From NCBI GenBank assembly GCA_028698975.1, contig JAQVVK010000007.1, forward strand, positions 1 to 22,851: 22,851 bases of DNA, read 5' to 3'. The stretch's first letter is position 1, and every line of letters begins with the position of its first letter. The position numbers and the translations under genes are program-made. The notes beneath the pieces are model-generated. The model was given only the letters and a program-made list of their open reading frames with translations, ran no database searches and was not told where the DNA came from. Source of the stretch: Victivallaceae bacterium (GTDB taxonomy: Bacteria; Verrucomicrobiota; Lentisphaeria; Victivallales; Victivallaceae). Positions 16,134-22,851 of this stretch are shown here, one piece after another.

Positions 16134-16161
16134 AGGAACGGTTTACGCCGTTCCTTTTTTT
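16134..16161 (+). terminator. Rho-independent terminator after efp
   Basis: Perfect stem GGAACGG (16135-16141) / CCGTTCC (16148-16154), plus one A-T pair, loop TTTACG, followed by a run of seven T. Confidence 0.93.
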
Positions 16162-16204
16162 ACGCTGATTATCGGATAAAATCGCATTTTTTTGAATAAT
16201 GATA

Positions 16205-16231
16205 TTGAATTGACCATAAAAAACGTATAGT
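16205..16231 (+). promoter_or_regulatory. Probable promoter of the symporter operon
   Basis: TATAGT (16226-16231) with TTGAAT (16205-16210) 15 bases upstream. The spacing is shorter than in the other promoters, so the -35 call is weak. The upstream sequence TTGAATTGACC matches that before the DUF89 operon exactly. Confidence 0.5.
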
Positions 16232-16233
16232 TT

Positions 16234-16270
16234 AAACGGCGGCTGAAACCGTAATGCGGTAAAGCCGTTT
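16234..16270 (+). promoter_or_regulatory. Structured leader hairpin of the symporter gene
   Basis: CGGCT (16240-16244) pairs with AGCCG (16263-16267), and ACCG (16248-16251) with CGGT (16257-16260). A purine internal loop (GAA/AA) lies between them and the apical loop is TAATG. A competing 7-bp pairing is AAACGGC (16234-16240) with GCCGTTT (16264-16270). It lies at the predicted 5' end of a leader of about 104 bases. I do not recognise a known riboswitch. Confidence 0.45.
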
Positions 16271-16341
16271 TGTCCGGGGAAAATAACATTCCCTTTTTCT
16301 GTTTTGACGGCAACAAGGAAATTCTCAAAAGGCGAGCGTCG

Positions 16342-17919
16342 ATGGAAAATCAACTTGACGGAGCGGCCGCGGCATCCAATCACGTGGTCGGCAGTCTGGG
16401 ACTTACCAGTGGAACTCTCTATATGCTGTATATCGGCATAGGCGTGTACATCTTGATTATGCTGCTGATCGGGGTGTGGTCAAGCCGCCGGGTCAAGGGC
16501 ATGAACGACTTTTTGGTGGCGGGGCGCCGATTGCCGCTCTGGATGGCCACCGCAACCTTGCTAGCCACCTGGTTTGGCGCGGGTTCAAGCATGGGCGTGG
16601 CCGCTACCGTCTACACCGACGGCATCGGAGGCGTGCTGGCCGACCCGTTTGGCGCGTCGTTCAGTCTCATCTTCGCCGGCATCTTCATCGTCGGCATGCT
16701 GCGCCGCCTCAAGTGTCTTACCGTGACCGACATCATCGAGCGCCGCTACGGCAAGGGCGCGGGAATTTACGCTTCGGCATGGATGATACCGGTCTACATC
16801 GGCTGGCTGGGCGCGCAATTGCTCGGCATGGGGACTATCCTTTATCTTTTGACCGGCATGGACGTCGCCAGCGGTACCATGATCGGCGCGGTGGTGGTGC
16901 TCTTGTACACCCTCGCCGGCGGCATGTGGGCGGTGACTTTGACCGACGTGGTACAGGTTTCCTTGATCGTCATCGGATTGTTTCTGATCATCCCGGGAGC
17001 GATCAGCGAGGCGGGCGGGCCGTCGGTGCTGATCGGCCGCCTCTCGTCGCAAGACGTATCCATGTGGATTCCCGAGGGAGCGACCCACACCGACATTGTG
17101 TATTATATCGGCAGCTGGATCGTGATGGGGCTGGGTTGTATGGTCGGGCAGGATCTTATACAGCGGTCGCTTTCGAGCCGCAACGAGAAGATCGCGGTCT
17201 CCAGCTCGGTCATGTCGGGCTTCTTCTATGCGGCTATCGGTCTGGTGCCGATCACCATCGGTTTCGCGGCTCGCGCAGTGCTGGCAAAATACGGCGTCAC
17301 CGCCGAAACCATGGGCGACGGTGTCGCCAATCAGGTGTTGCCGCGCATGGCGATCATCGTGCTCGGCAATCTGAATCCGCTGGTGCTCACGGTCTTTTTG
17401 GCCGCGTTGATCTCGGCGATCATGAGTTCGGCCGACAGTTCGCTTCTGGCCGGTTCTTCGCTGCTCTGCAACAACGTGATCGCTCCTTTGGCTCCCCGCA
17501 TGAGCGACAAGAGCCTGTTGCGTCTGACCCGCATTTCCACCGTGGTGCTCACCTTGCTGGCCACCTTTTTGGCTCTCAAGGTCGACAGTATTTACTCTCT
17601 TATGATAAACAGCTGGTCGTCGCAGCTGGTGGTGGTGTTTTTGCCGGTCATGACCGCGCTCTATGTGCCGTCGGCCAGCAAAAACGCGGCCTGGGCCACC
17701 ATGGCGGTATCGACCGCGGTCTGGCTTACCTACACCTTTGTCGCGGTGAGCGGCATGAACGCGTCGTTTTCGGAGATTCTCAATAACGGCCTTGATTATG
17801 CCATGACCTGCGGAGCGGTTTACGGGTTCTGCGCCGGGCTGATCGCGTTTGTCTGCTGCTGGCTGGGCGAGCGTATTCCGCACTGGCGGCTTGACACCGG
17901 CGACGACGAGGAGGAGTAG
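16342..17919 (+). CDS. Sodium:solute symporter (SSS family)
   Basis: 525 residues with about 13 hydrophobic segments. SSS transporters use the sodium gradient to import sugars, amino acids, vitamins or carboxylates. Typical landmarks: VWSSRRVKGMNDFLVAGRR (45-63) after TM1, ATWFGAGSSMGVA (75-87) in TM2, ITDVVQ-like ALTDVVQV (about 198-206), and SSADSSLLAGSSL (362-374), whose serines form the Na2 sodium site. The substrate cannot be told from sequence. The start at 16342 is preferred over an in-frame TTG at 16270: an AAGGCG ribosome site lies about 9 bases upstream, and the extension would lie in the leader hairpin. The next gene follows after 5 bases, so they are co-transcribed. Confidence 0.9.
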   Translation: MENQLDGAAAASNHVVGSLGLTSGTLYMLYIGIGVYILIMLLIGVWSSRRVKGMNDFLVAGRRLPLWMATATLLATWFGAGSSMGVAATVYTDGIGGVLADPFGASFSLIFAGIFIVGMLRRLKCLTVTDIIERRYGKGAGIYASAWMIPVYIGWLGAQLLGMGTILYLLTGMDVASGTMIGAVVVLLYTLAGGMWAVTLTDVVQVSLIVIGLFLIIPGAISEAGGPSVLIGRLSSQDVSMWIPEGATHTDIVYYIGSWIVMGLGCMVGQDLIQRSLSSRNEKIAVSSSVMSGFFYAAIGLVPITIGFAARAVLAKYGVTAETMGDGVANQVLPRMAIIVLGNLNPLVLTVFLAALISAIMSSADSSLLAGSSLLCNNVIAPLAPRMSDKSLLRLTRISTVVLTLLATFLALKVDSIYSLMINSWSSQLVVVFLPVMTALYVPSASKNAAWATMAVSTAVWLTYTFVAVSGMNASFSEILNNGLDYAMTCGAVYGFCAGLIAFVCCWLGERIPHWRLDTGDDEEE

Positions 17920-17924
17920 TAGCC

Positions 17925-18503
17925 ATGTTGCGCTTTTCGTGCGCCGACATAAAACTTGCGGCCCGCGCTGCCGCCGCCGCGCTGGGTGAACCCGGCGCGG
18001 TGCTGTTGATGCCGACCGAAACGGTTTACGGCCTGATTGCCCGGGTCGGCGACAAGGTTGCGGAAAAGCGCATATACGAGTTGAAGGGGCGCAGTTCGCA
18101 AAAACCGCTGGGCTGGTTTCTGCCTGATTGGAGAAACGCCGACCGTTTCGGGGTGGTCATGACTCCGGCGGCGATCAAGCTGGCCGCCCGGTTCTGTCCG
18201 GGTGCGCTGACGCTGATCGTACCCTCAAAGAGCGGTGTTGCCATCGGATTTCGCGTGCCGGATCACCCGCTTTTTGCCGAACTTTTTACGCTGATAGATT
18301 TTCCGCTGGTACAGACCTCGGCCAACCGCTCCGGCGCGCCCAATGCGGTCGATTGCGACTCGGCTTTGCAGATGCTGGCCGGTTCGCCTGAGCTGGTCAT
18401 AGACGGCGGCGCGATACCGATCGACGCGCTGGCCTCGACGGTGGTCAATGCGGTCAACGACCCGCCGGTCGTGTTGCGGCAGGGCGCGGTTAAGATTGAT
18501 TGA
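17925..18503 (+). CDS. Sua5/YciO/YrdC family L-threonylcarbamoyladenylate synthase (TsaC-type)
   Basis: 192 residues, a short TsaC-type protein without the extra C-terminal Sua5 domain. The family makes threonylcarbamoyl-AMP, the first step of the universal t6A37 modification of ANN-decoding tRNAs. Visible motifs: PTETVYGL (30-37), the basic nucleotide-binding stretch K-GRSSQKPL (54-62), GFRVPDHP (108-115) and TSANRSG (131-137). A GAGGAGGAG ribosome site lies in the end of the symporter gene. Its 3' end overlaps the convergent phosphohexomutase gene by 14 bases. YciO-like paralogues with unclear function share this fold, so the specific role is likely but not certain. Confidence 0.88.
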   Translation: MLRFSCADIKLAARAAAAALGEPGAVLLMPTETVYGLIARVGDKVAEKRIYELKGRSSQKPLGWFLPDWRNADRFGVVMTPAAIKLAARFCPGALTLIVPSKSGVAIGFRVPDHPLFAELFTLIDFPLVQTSANRSGAPNAVDCDSALQMLAGSPELVIDGGAIPIDALASTVVNAVNDPPVVLRQGAVKID

Positions 18504-19860
18504 ACTCCGCAATTTCCTGATGAAATCTTTTGAGAAGCGCATGCGCGGTGTCGGGGTCTTCCGACTCGACATTGAGGCGCATGACCGGCTCGGTATTTGA
18601 CACGCGCATCAACACCCGTCCCTCGGGCAGATCAAACCTCAACCCATCGAAAGTCAACGGATTCCGGTCGCGGTATTTGCGGGCAAACGCCGTCACCGCG
18701 TCGCGTGAACGCAAAGGAGCCATCCGGAATTTCTCGGAGAGGTTGGTATAGGCCGGGTACTCGGCGGCGACTTCGCTGATCGACTGGCCGCGCACGGCCA
18801 GCAGTTCGAGAATAAGAGCCATCGCGGTGAAGCTGTCGCGCCCCGGATGCACTCTGCGGTAGATCACACCGCCGCAGTTGCCCTCGCCGCCGATATATGA
18901 ATCGTTTTCAATCATGCGGCTGACCACGTTGATCTCACCGACTTTGGCCACCACCAGCTTGCAGCCGTAGTTTTCGACAATGCGTTCGACCAGTTGGGAG
19001 GTCTGGGCGTTGACGGTCACCGGGCCGGGGTCGCCGCCGTCGAGCACTTCGTCCACCGCCAGAGCGACGGTGTAGTGCGGGTTAAGCGCGACGCCCAGAT
19101 CGGTCACCACGGTCAGGCGGTCGCCATCCGGGTCATGGGCGAAACCGATGTCGCAGTGATGTTTGCGTACCGCCTCGCATAATTTGGTCAGGTTCTCCGG
19201 CAGCGGCTCCGGCGGCCGCTCAAACGCCTTGTCGATGTCGTCGTGCAAAGCGATGACTTCGCAGCCGAGGTCGCGCAGAAAGCCCGGAGTCCACAGCGCC
19301 CCGGTGCCGTTGCAGCAATCAACCGCCACATTGAAGCGGCGGTTGCGGATGGCGTTGAGATCGATGTTTTCGTAAATTCGGGCGCGGTGAGCCTGAAATG
19401 CGTCGCGGAAGAGCCGCACTTTGCGCAGGTCGCTTTCTCCCCGGTATGGCCAGCGGCCCTGGCTGTATATTTCGAATAGCTCGGAGGCTTCGCCCGGGTC
19501 GAGAAAGGTGCCGCGCGAACCGATGAATTTGAATGCGTTCCACTCATTGGGGTTATGGCTGGCGGTGATCGCCACCCCGCCCGATGCGTTGAGCTGTTTC
19601 ACGGCGAATTGAATGGTGGGCGTCGGCACCACGCCGAGCCGCACCACTTCGCAGCCGGCGGCCAGCAGCCCGGAGGTGAGAGCCTCCTCAAAAAGTTCGC
19701 CGGTCGTGCGGGTGTCGCGCCCGACGACCACCCGGCCGCTGCCCTGATAGAAGCCGAATGCGGTTCCCAAAGCGATGGCGAGCCGCGGGGTCAGCCCCTC
19801 GCCGACAATGCCGCGTACTCCGCTCTCGGAAAACTTCAATGTCTGACGAATCGTCGCCAT
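18490..19860 (-). CDS. Phosphohexomutase (phosphoglucosamine/phosphomannomutase family)
   Basis: 456 residues with all four alpha-D-phosphohexomutase signatures: phosphoserine loop ITASHNP (S101), metal loop DPDGDR (243-248), sugar loop GGEGNCGG (324-331) and phosphate loop RVSNTEP (419-425). The N-terminal FSESGVRGIVGE and the GEGN sugar loop (rather than GEESGH) resemble the GlmM/ManB branch seen in archaea and some bacteria. The enzyme interconverts 6- and 1-phosphates of glucosamine, mannose or glucose, and so feeds nucleotide-sugar and cell-wall synthesis. An AGGAG site (19871-19875) lies in the end of the upstream small gene, with 7 bases between the two. Substrate preference is unresolved. 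Confidence 0.92.
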   Translation of the reverse strand: MATIRQTLKFSESGVRGIVGEGLTPRLAIALGTAFGFYQGSGRVVVGRDTRTTGELFEEALTSGLLAAGCEVVRLGVVPTPTIQFAVKQLNASGGVAITASHNPNEWNAFKFIGSRGTFLDPGEASELFEIYSQGRWPYRGESDLRKVRLFRDAFQAHRARIYENIDLNAIRNRRFNVAVDCCNGTGALWTPGFLRDLGCEVIALHDDIDKAFERPPEPLPENLTKLCEAVRKHHCDIGFAHDPDGDRLTVVTDLGVALNPHYTVALAVDEVLDGGDPGPVTVNAQTSQLVERIVENYGCKLVVAKVGEINVVSRMIENDSYIGGEGNCGGVIYRRVHPGRDSFTAMALILELLAVRGQSISEVAAEYPAYTNLSEKFRMAPLRSRDAVTAFARKYRDRNPLTFDGLRFDLPEGRVLMRVSNTEPVMRLNVESEDPDTAHALLKRFHQEIAEFNQS

Positions 19861-19867
19861 GTCAAGT

Positions 19868-20146
19868 TCACTCCTGCTTGGGTGTTTCGTCCGGCAGATC
19901 GATGGCCTCGGCGTCGATGATGTCCTCTGAGGCGGGTACGTTGCCGGGGCGGCGGTGTCCGAACGGACTCCATTTGCGCCGGGCTTCGCTGAGTTTGCCG
20001 AACTTCATCAATCTGATGCCGAACAACCGTTCGACTGCGAACACGATTGCCACCGTAATTACCAACAAAGGAAGCAGCACAATAAAAACACCCAGCATCA
20101 TAAAAAATGCCAGCCCGTAAATCACCAGTTTTAATAAATTGTCCAT
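19868..20146 (-). CDS. Small membrane protein of unknown function
   Basis: 92 residues. Residues about 5-39 are strongly hydrophobic, enough for one long or two short membrane helices. A basic middle follows (RLMKFGKLSEARRKWSPFGHRR) and then an acidic, probably disordered tail (SEDIIDAEAIDLPDE). I do not recognise a family. It looks real: AAGGA ribosome site, a good promoter upstream, codon use like its neighbours, and a tight 7-base junction with the phosphohexomutase gene. A tether or local partner for cell-envelope precursor synthesis is conceivable but unsupported. Confidence 0.7.
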   Translation of the reverse strand: MDNLLKLVIYGLAFFMMLGVFIVLLPLLVITVAIVFAVERLFGIRLMKFGKLSEARRKWSPFGHRRPGNVPASEDIIDAEAIDLPDETPKQE

Positions 20147-20166
20147 ATCGATTGTGTCCTTGCTTT

Positions 20167-20195
20167 AAGATAGTACAATCTTATGGCGGTTTCAA
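20167..20195 (-). promoter_or_regulatory. Promoter of the small membrane protein-phosphohexomutase operon
   Basis: On the minus strand, TTGAAA (20195-20190), 17-base spacer, TATCTT (20172-20167), about 20 bases before the start codon. It diverges from the tolC-like promoter. Confidence 0.7.
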
Positions 20196-20225
20196 TCAAA
20201 AACGGTCTGAAAAAGCGTTTTTTGC

Positions 20226-20253
20226 TTGACAAATTCAAAAATACTGCTATATT
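20226..20253 (+). promoter_or_regulatory. Promoter of the TolC-like gene
   Basis: Consensus TTGACA (20226-20231), 16-base spacer, TATATT (20248-20253). A leader of about 50 bases follows. Confidence 0.8.
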
Positions 20254-20266
20254 TAGGTTTACCTAA
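20253..20266. promoter_or_regulatory. Palindromic operator candidate on the TolC-like promoter
   Basis: TTAGGT-TT-ACCTAA is a perfect 6+2+6 inverted repeat. It begins at the last base of the -10 box and covers the expected transcription start, an ideal position for a repressor. TTAGG/CCTAA half sites resemble those of the DtxR/IdeR/MntR metal-dependent repressor family. The regulator itself is not in the window. Confidence 0.55.
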
Positions 20267-20308
20267 TGGTTGTGGTATGAACTTTTATATTTGGAGTTTT
20301 CAAAGATC

Positions 20309-21922
20309 ATGATGAGCAAAATTCTGCTGACGGTCGGGCTGGGCGGTGCGCTTGCCGTGGCGTTTGTGTCTGGCGGGTGTTACGATTACCCCAAACCTCC
20401 CGCCGCGACGTTGGGCAACAGTTACACCAATCGTGACAAGGACAAGGCCGACGAGCTGCTCAAGGACGTCAAAGTGCTTTCACTGGCCGACGCGCAGCGC
20501 ATATCCATAATCAACAACCCGACCTATATTGCGGCCTATCATGCGGTATCGGCGGCGCGCATGCGTTATTACCAGTCGATCGGAGCGTATTCCCCGACGG
20601 TGACCGCCGGGTTCAATCTTCAGAATTCCAATACTTGGACGCGCAACGCCGACCTCATCAACGCCAACGCCCGCACTCCGCGCACCGACACCTTCAGCAC
20701 CAATACGACGCTGACGGCTTCGTGGCTGGTGTTTGACGGCTTCTCGCGCACGCTGTCGGTGTTGATCGCCAAGCACAATTACGACTATCAGGCCTTGATG
20801 GAGGCTAACGAATGCCGCACGTTGATGTATTCGGTCGCGACCGCCTACAATGATTTGCTTTTGGCGATCGAAAATATCCGGATCGCCAAGGAGAACCGCG
20901 GGTTTCAGGAGGCCTTGGTACGCTACACCAAGCTGAAATACCAGGCCGGCACCGTGCCGCTCAGCGACGTGCTGAACTTCGAGATCCAGATGAATTCGGC
21001 CGACGGCGATATGCTTTCCGCCCAATTCCAGTACGACACGGCGATCTATTCTCTGGCGGTGCTTATGGGCTACCCCGAGGGCACCCTGCCGGATGGTATC
21101 GAGTTCCCGACCGACTACAAAAACAAGTACACCGACCTGCCGCCGGTCGACAGCTACCTCGATCAGGCTCTGGCCAACCGGCCCGACCTCAAGGGATACC
21201 GCGAACTTTTCACGGTCGCCCAGTATCAGGTCGATCAGCAGTACAGCAGTTATTCGCCGACCGTCAACGCCTTTTTCAACATGGGGTGGGCGACCAACGA
21301 CTCCAACTATCACTACGGCAACTATACAAATTATAACAACCGTCAGTACACCGATTCGCCGTCGATCTCTTACGGATTTGCCGCCGACTGGGTGATCTTC
21401 AACGGGTTTGCCCGTTACAACAAAATGCGCGAATATCAGGCCAATGCCGCGGTCGCCGAATACAATGTCGCCGCATCGTGGCTGAATGTGGTCGGCCAAG
21501 TCCGCGCTTCGTATGCCAACTATGTGCAGAGCGTGCGGCAGACCAAGATTTACGAGGCGACCCGCGACCTTTCGGCTCAACAGCGAGTATTGGTCGATGA
21601 GGGTTACAAGGCCGGCAACACCGAGATCACCCGACTAAACGAGGCGCAGCGCGATCTGGTGCAGGCCGAAACCAATCTGGCGTCAAGCTACATCAATATT
21701 CAGAACGCCAAAGCGCAGCTCGACGCGTCGGTCGGAGCTTACACGGTTGAATATTATCGCGGCGAAAAAGCCGGTCGTATGAATTCGGGTCTGCTTCCGG
21801 ATAAAGAGATACCCGAGGAAGTTCCGGCAGCTCAGGCCGCCCCCGGCATCTCCAACGCTCCGGCGGCTCCGGCCAACCCGGCGGCTCCGGCGATCCCGGC
21901 TTCGGCCACAACTCTGCCGTAA
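20309..21922 (+). CDS. TolC-family outer-membrane efflux lipoprotein
   Basis: 537 residues with a signal sequence and a probable lipidated cysteine (SGGC, C24), as in OprM-type channels. The lipobox is not ideal, having Ser at -3. Two outer-membrane-efflux repeats are visible, each with long amphipathic helices and a beta-hairpin segment: the first around WLVFDGFSRTL, the second around DWVIFNGFARYNKM. Such trimers form a beta-barrel and periplasmic tunnel for type I secretion or tripartite efflux. A Pro/Ala-rich tail (about 505-535) is not part of the fold. The start ATG 20309 has GGAG 12 bases upstream; the longer TTG extension is rejected. No pump or adaptor gene follows here. The next gene starts 2 bases downstream. 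Confidence 0.9.
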   Translation: MMSKILLTVGLGGALAVAFVSGGCYDYPKPPAATLGNSYTNRDKDKADELLKDVKVLSLADAQRISIINNPTYIAAYHAVSAARMRYYQSIGAYSPTVTAGFNLQNSNTWTRNADLINANARTPRTDTFSTNTTLTASWLVFDGFSRTLSVLIAKHNYDYQALMEANECRTLMYSVATAYNDLLLAIENIRIAKENRGFQEALVRYTKLKYQAGTVPLSDVLNFEIQMNSADGDMLSAQFQYDTAIYSLAVLMGYPEGTLPDGIEFPTDYKNKYTDLPPVDSYLDQALANRPDLKGYRELFTVAQYQVDQQYSSYSPTVNAFFNMGWATNDSNYHYGNYTNYNNRQYTDSPSISYGFAADWVIFNGFARYNKMREYQANAAVAEYNVAASWLNVVGQVRASYANYVQSVRQTKIYEATRDLSAQQRVLVDEGYKAGNTEITRLNEAQRDLVQAETNLASSYINIQNAKAQLDASVGAYTVEYYRGEKAGRMNSGLLPDKEIPEEVPAAQAAPGISNAPAAPANPAAPAIPASATTLP

Positions 21923-21924
21923 TC

Positions 21925-22521
21925 ATGTTGTTTCGCGCAAAAAAACGTCATGTGGTAAAAACACTTGGTGCACCGGTGCTGGCCATGAATGCCGAGCCGG
22001 TGACGGTGGTCACGCCGGAAATCCGGGAATTTGCGGCCTCCATGCTGGAGTCGCTGCGCGTGTTTGACGGTATCGGGCTGGCCGCTCCGCAGGCGGGGCG
22101 GCCGTTGCGTCTGGTGGTGTTTGACGTGCCGTCTCAGGAAGACGATGCGGATCTGCTTTCGCAAGGGGAGATCGAGCTGCTGCCCAAAATGCCGCTTGCC
22201 GTGATCAATCCCGAGATCGTGTCGTCCGGCTCCGAGTTGTGCGAACGCGAGGAGGGGTGCTTGTCGGTACCTGATATTTTCGCCAATGTGGTGCGGCCGT
22301 CACGGGTCGTATTCCGGGCGATGACGCTGGATGGCGAGCCGATCGAGTGCGAATGCGGCGGCCTGCTGGCGCGCTGCATCCAGCATGAGCTTGACCATCT
22401 TGACGGAGTGCTGTTTGTCGATAGATTGTCTCCGGCGGAGCACCGCCGGGTGGACCGGGCGTTGAACCGGCTTCTGGCGTTTGGCAAAACTCACGAGTTC
22501 AACCGGGTGGTGACAAAATGA
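21925..22521 (+). CDS. def: Peptide deformylase
   Basis: 198 residues. Removes the N-terminal formyl group from nascent proteins at the ribosome. All three family motifs are present: GIGLAAPQAG (49-58), EGCLSVP (110-116, metal ligand C112) and QHELDHLDG (153-161, ligands H154 and H158, catalytic E155). An insertion of about 20 residues (about 70-90) separates motif 1 from the central sheet. The start has no clear ribosome site and lies 2 bases after the TolC-like stop, suggesting translational coupling. A later ATG at 21985 would remove conserved N-terminal sequence. Its stop overlaps the next start as ATGA. Confidence 0.95.
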   Translation: MLFRAKKRHVVKTLGAPVLAMNAEPVTVVTPEIREFAASMLESLRVFDGIGLAAPQAGRPLRLVVFDVPSQEDDADLLSQGEIELLPKMPLAVINPEIVSSGSELCEREEGCLSVPDIFANVVRPSRVVFRAMTLDGEPIECECGGLLARCIQHELDHLDGVLFVDRLSPAEHRRVDRALNRLLAFGKTHEFNRVVTK

Positions 22522-22851
22522 GTGACGACACGACGGCGGCTCCGCTTGGATTTTTTCGGTCGCTGGCCGGGGTATGTGTCGGCGTAGAGGTTTTTCCCCG
22601 GCTGATACGTCATGGCTGGCTGCGGACGCTGAGCCATTTGTTTATCATGACATTTCTTTGCGCGGCCGGCGTCACGGTGGGCGAAAGTTCACGGATGTCG
22701 GCGGCTCTCGGCGGGTTCGGGCAGGAGTTCGACGCCTATTTCGGCAAGGTTGCGCTGGCAAACGGCTCGGCCACCCCGAAAAAGTCGCCGGAGCGCGCCC
22801 GCAGTATTCAATTTATGCCCGACGGTCGGCTCTTTTATGTGCCCGACTGGA
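22518..22851 (+). CDS. Truncated gene for a probable membrane protein (5' part only)
   Basis: The first 111 codons are visible; the gene runs off the window. It starts at an ATG overlapping the def stop (ATGA). The product begins with a short polar segment, then FFRSLAGVCVG, and one clear hydrophobic helix around residues 40-55 (LSHLFIMTFLCAAGVTVG), followed by a soluble, probably extracytoplasmic stretch ending in a PDGRLFYVPDW motif. The opening is faintly like DUF1189 membrane proteins, but I cannot confirm this from the part present. Function unknown. Confidence 0.72.
   Translation, partial: MSDDTTAAPLGFFRSLAGVCVGVEVFPRLIRHGWLRTLSHLFIMTFLCAAGVTVGESSRMSAALGGFGQEFDAYFGKVALANGSATPKKSPERARSIQFMPDGRLFYVPDW

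Noticed and set aside
16240..16270. c-di-GMP (GEMM) riboswitch in the symporter leader
   Set aside because: GAAACC and GGTAAAGCC look faintly similar, but the second stem and the tetraloop-receptor parts are missing and the element is much too short.
16476..17786. A 436-codon plus-strand frame inside the symporter gene
   Set aside because: It lies in an alternative frame of a well-supported membrane transporter, and its translation is Arg/His/Gly-rich without any recognisable motif.
1..22851. tRNA or rRNA genes, CRISPR arrays, insertion sequences, phage or defence genes
   Set aside because: None seen. Intergenic regions are short and hold only promoters, leaders and terminators, and no transposase or repeat-spacer pattern is present.

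Overview
The window is 22.9 kb of dense, GC-rich bacterial chromosome. It carries 17 protein genes (the last one cut by the window edge), no RNA genes, no mobile elements, no CRISPR array, and no gene-free stretch longer than about 230 bases. A TolC-type outer-membrane channel implies a Gram-negative cell envelope. The gene mix and a GDH variant of the usual GNH motif in the YmdB-like phosphoesterase would fit the PVC superphylum (Lentisphaerota or a relative). That assignment is a recollection-based inference, not something the sequence proves.

Layout by inferred transcription unit. (1) 32-1174: an extended SDR reductase/epimerase, closed by a strong terminator. (2) 1292-4540: Fsr-like MFS transporter, YmdB-type phosphodiesterase, and bifunctional RibBA (riboflavin). 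(3) 4627-9819: DUF89 phosphatase, secreted DUF2059 protein, secreted GH9 glycoside hydrolase and GT4 glycosyltransferase, each overlapping the next by 4 bases. (4) 9939-11789: DEAD-box RNA helicase with a DbpA-like RNA-binding domain and a repetitive basic tail. (5) 12000-15409: UDP-galactopyranose mutase followed by a GT2 domain fused to a polytopic GT-C-like membrane domain. (6) 15548-16114: elongation factor P with its own promoter and terminator. (7) 16342-18503: sodium:solute symporter and a Sua5/YrdC/TsaC protein. (8) Minus strand, 20146-18490: a small membrane protein and a phosphohexomutase. (9) 20309 to the end: TolC-family lipoprotein, peptide deformylase and a truncated membrane protein.

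Almost every unit is preceded by a recognisable housekeeping-type promoter, most of the form TTGAnn, 17 bases, TATATT. The window is therefore largely core metabolism (riboflavin, translation, tRNA modification, RNA remodelling) interleaved with envelope and polysaccharide functions (Glf, two glycosyltransferases, GH9, phosphohexomutase, TolC).

The most interesting items are the GT2/GT-C fusion next to Glf, the translationally coupled DUF89-DUF2059-GH9-GT4 set, a perfect TTAGGT/ACCTAA palindrome on the tolC-like promoter that resembles DtxR-family operators, structured leaders before the helicase, glf and symporter genes, and an Asn-to-Asp change at a metal-ligand position in the YmdB-like enzyme. 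I see no clear evidence of a wholly new defence or mobile system.
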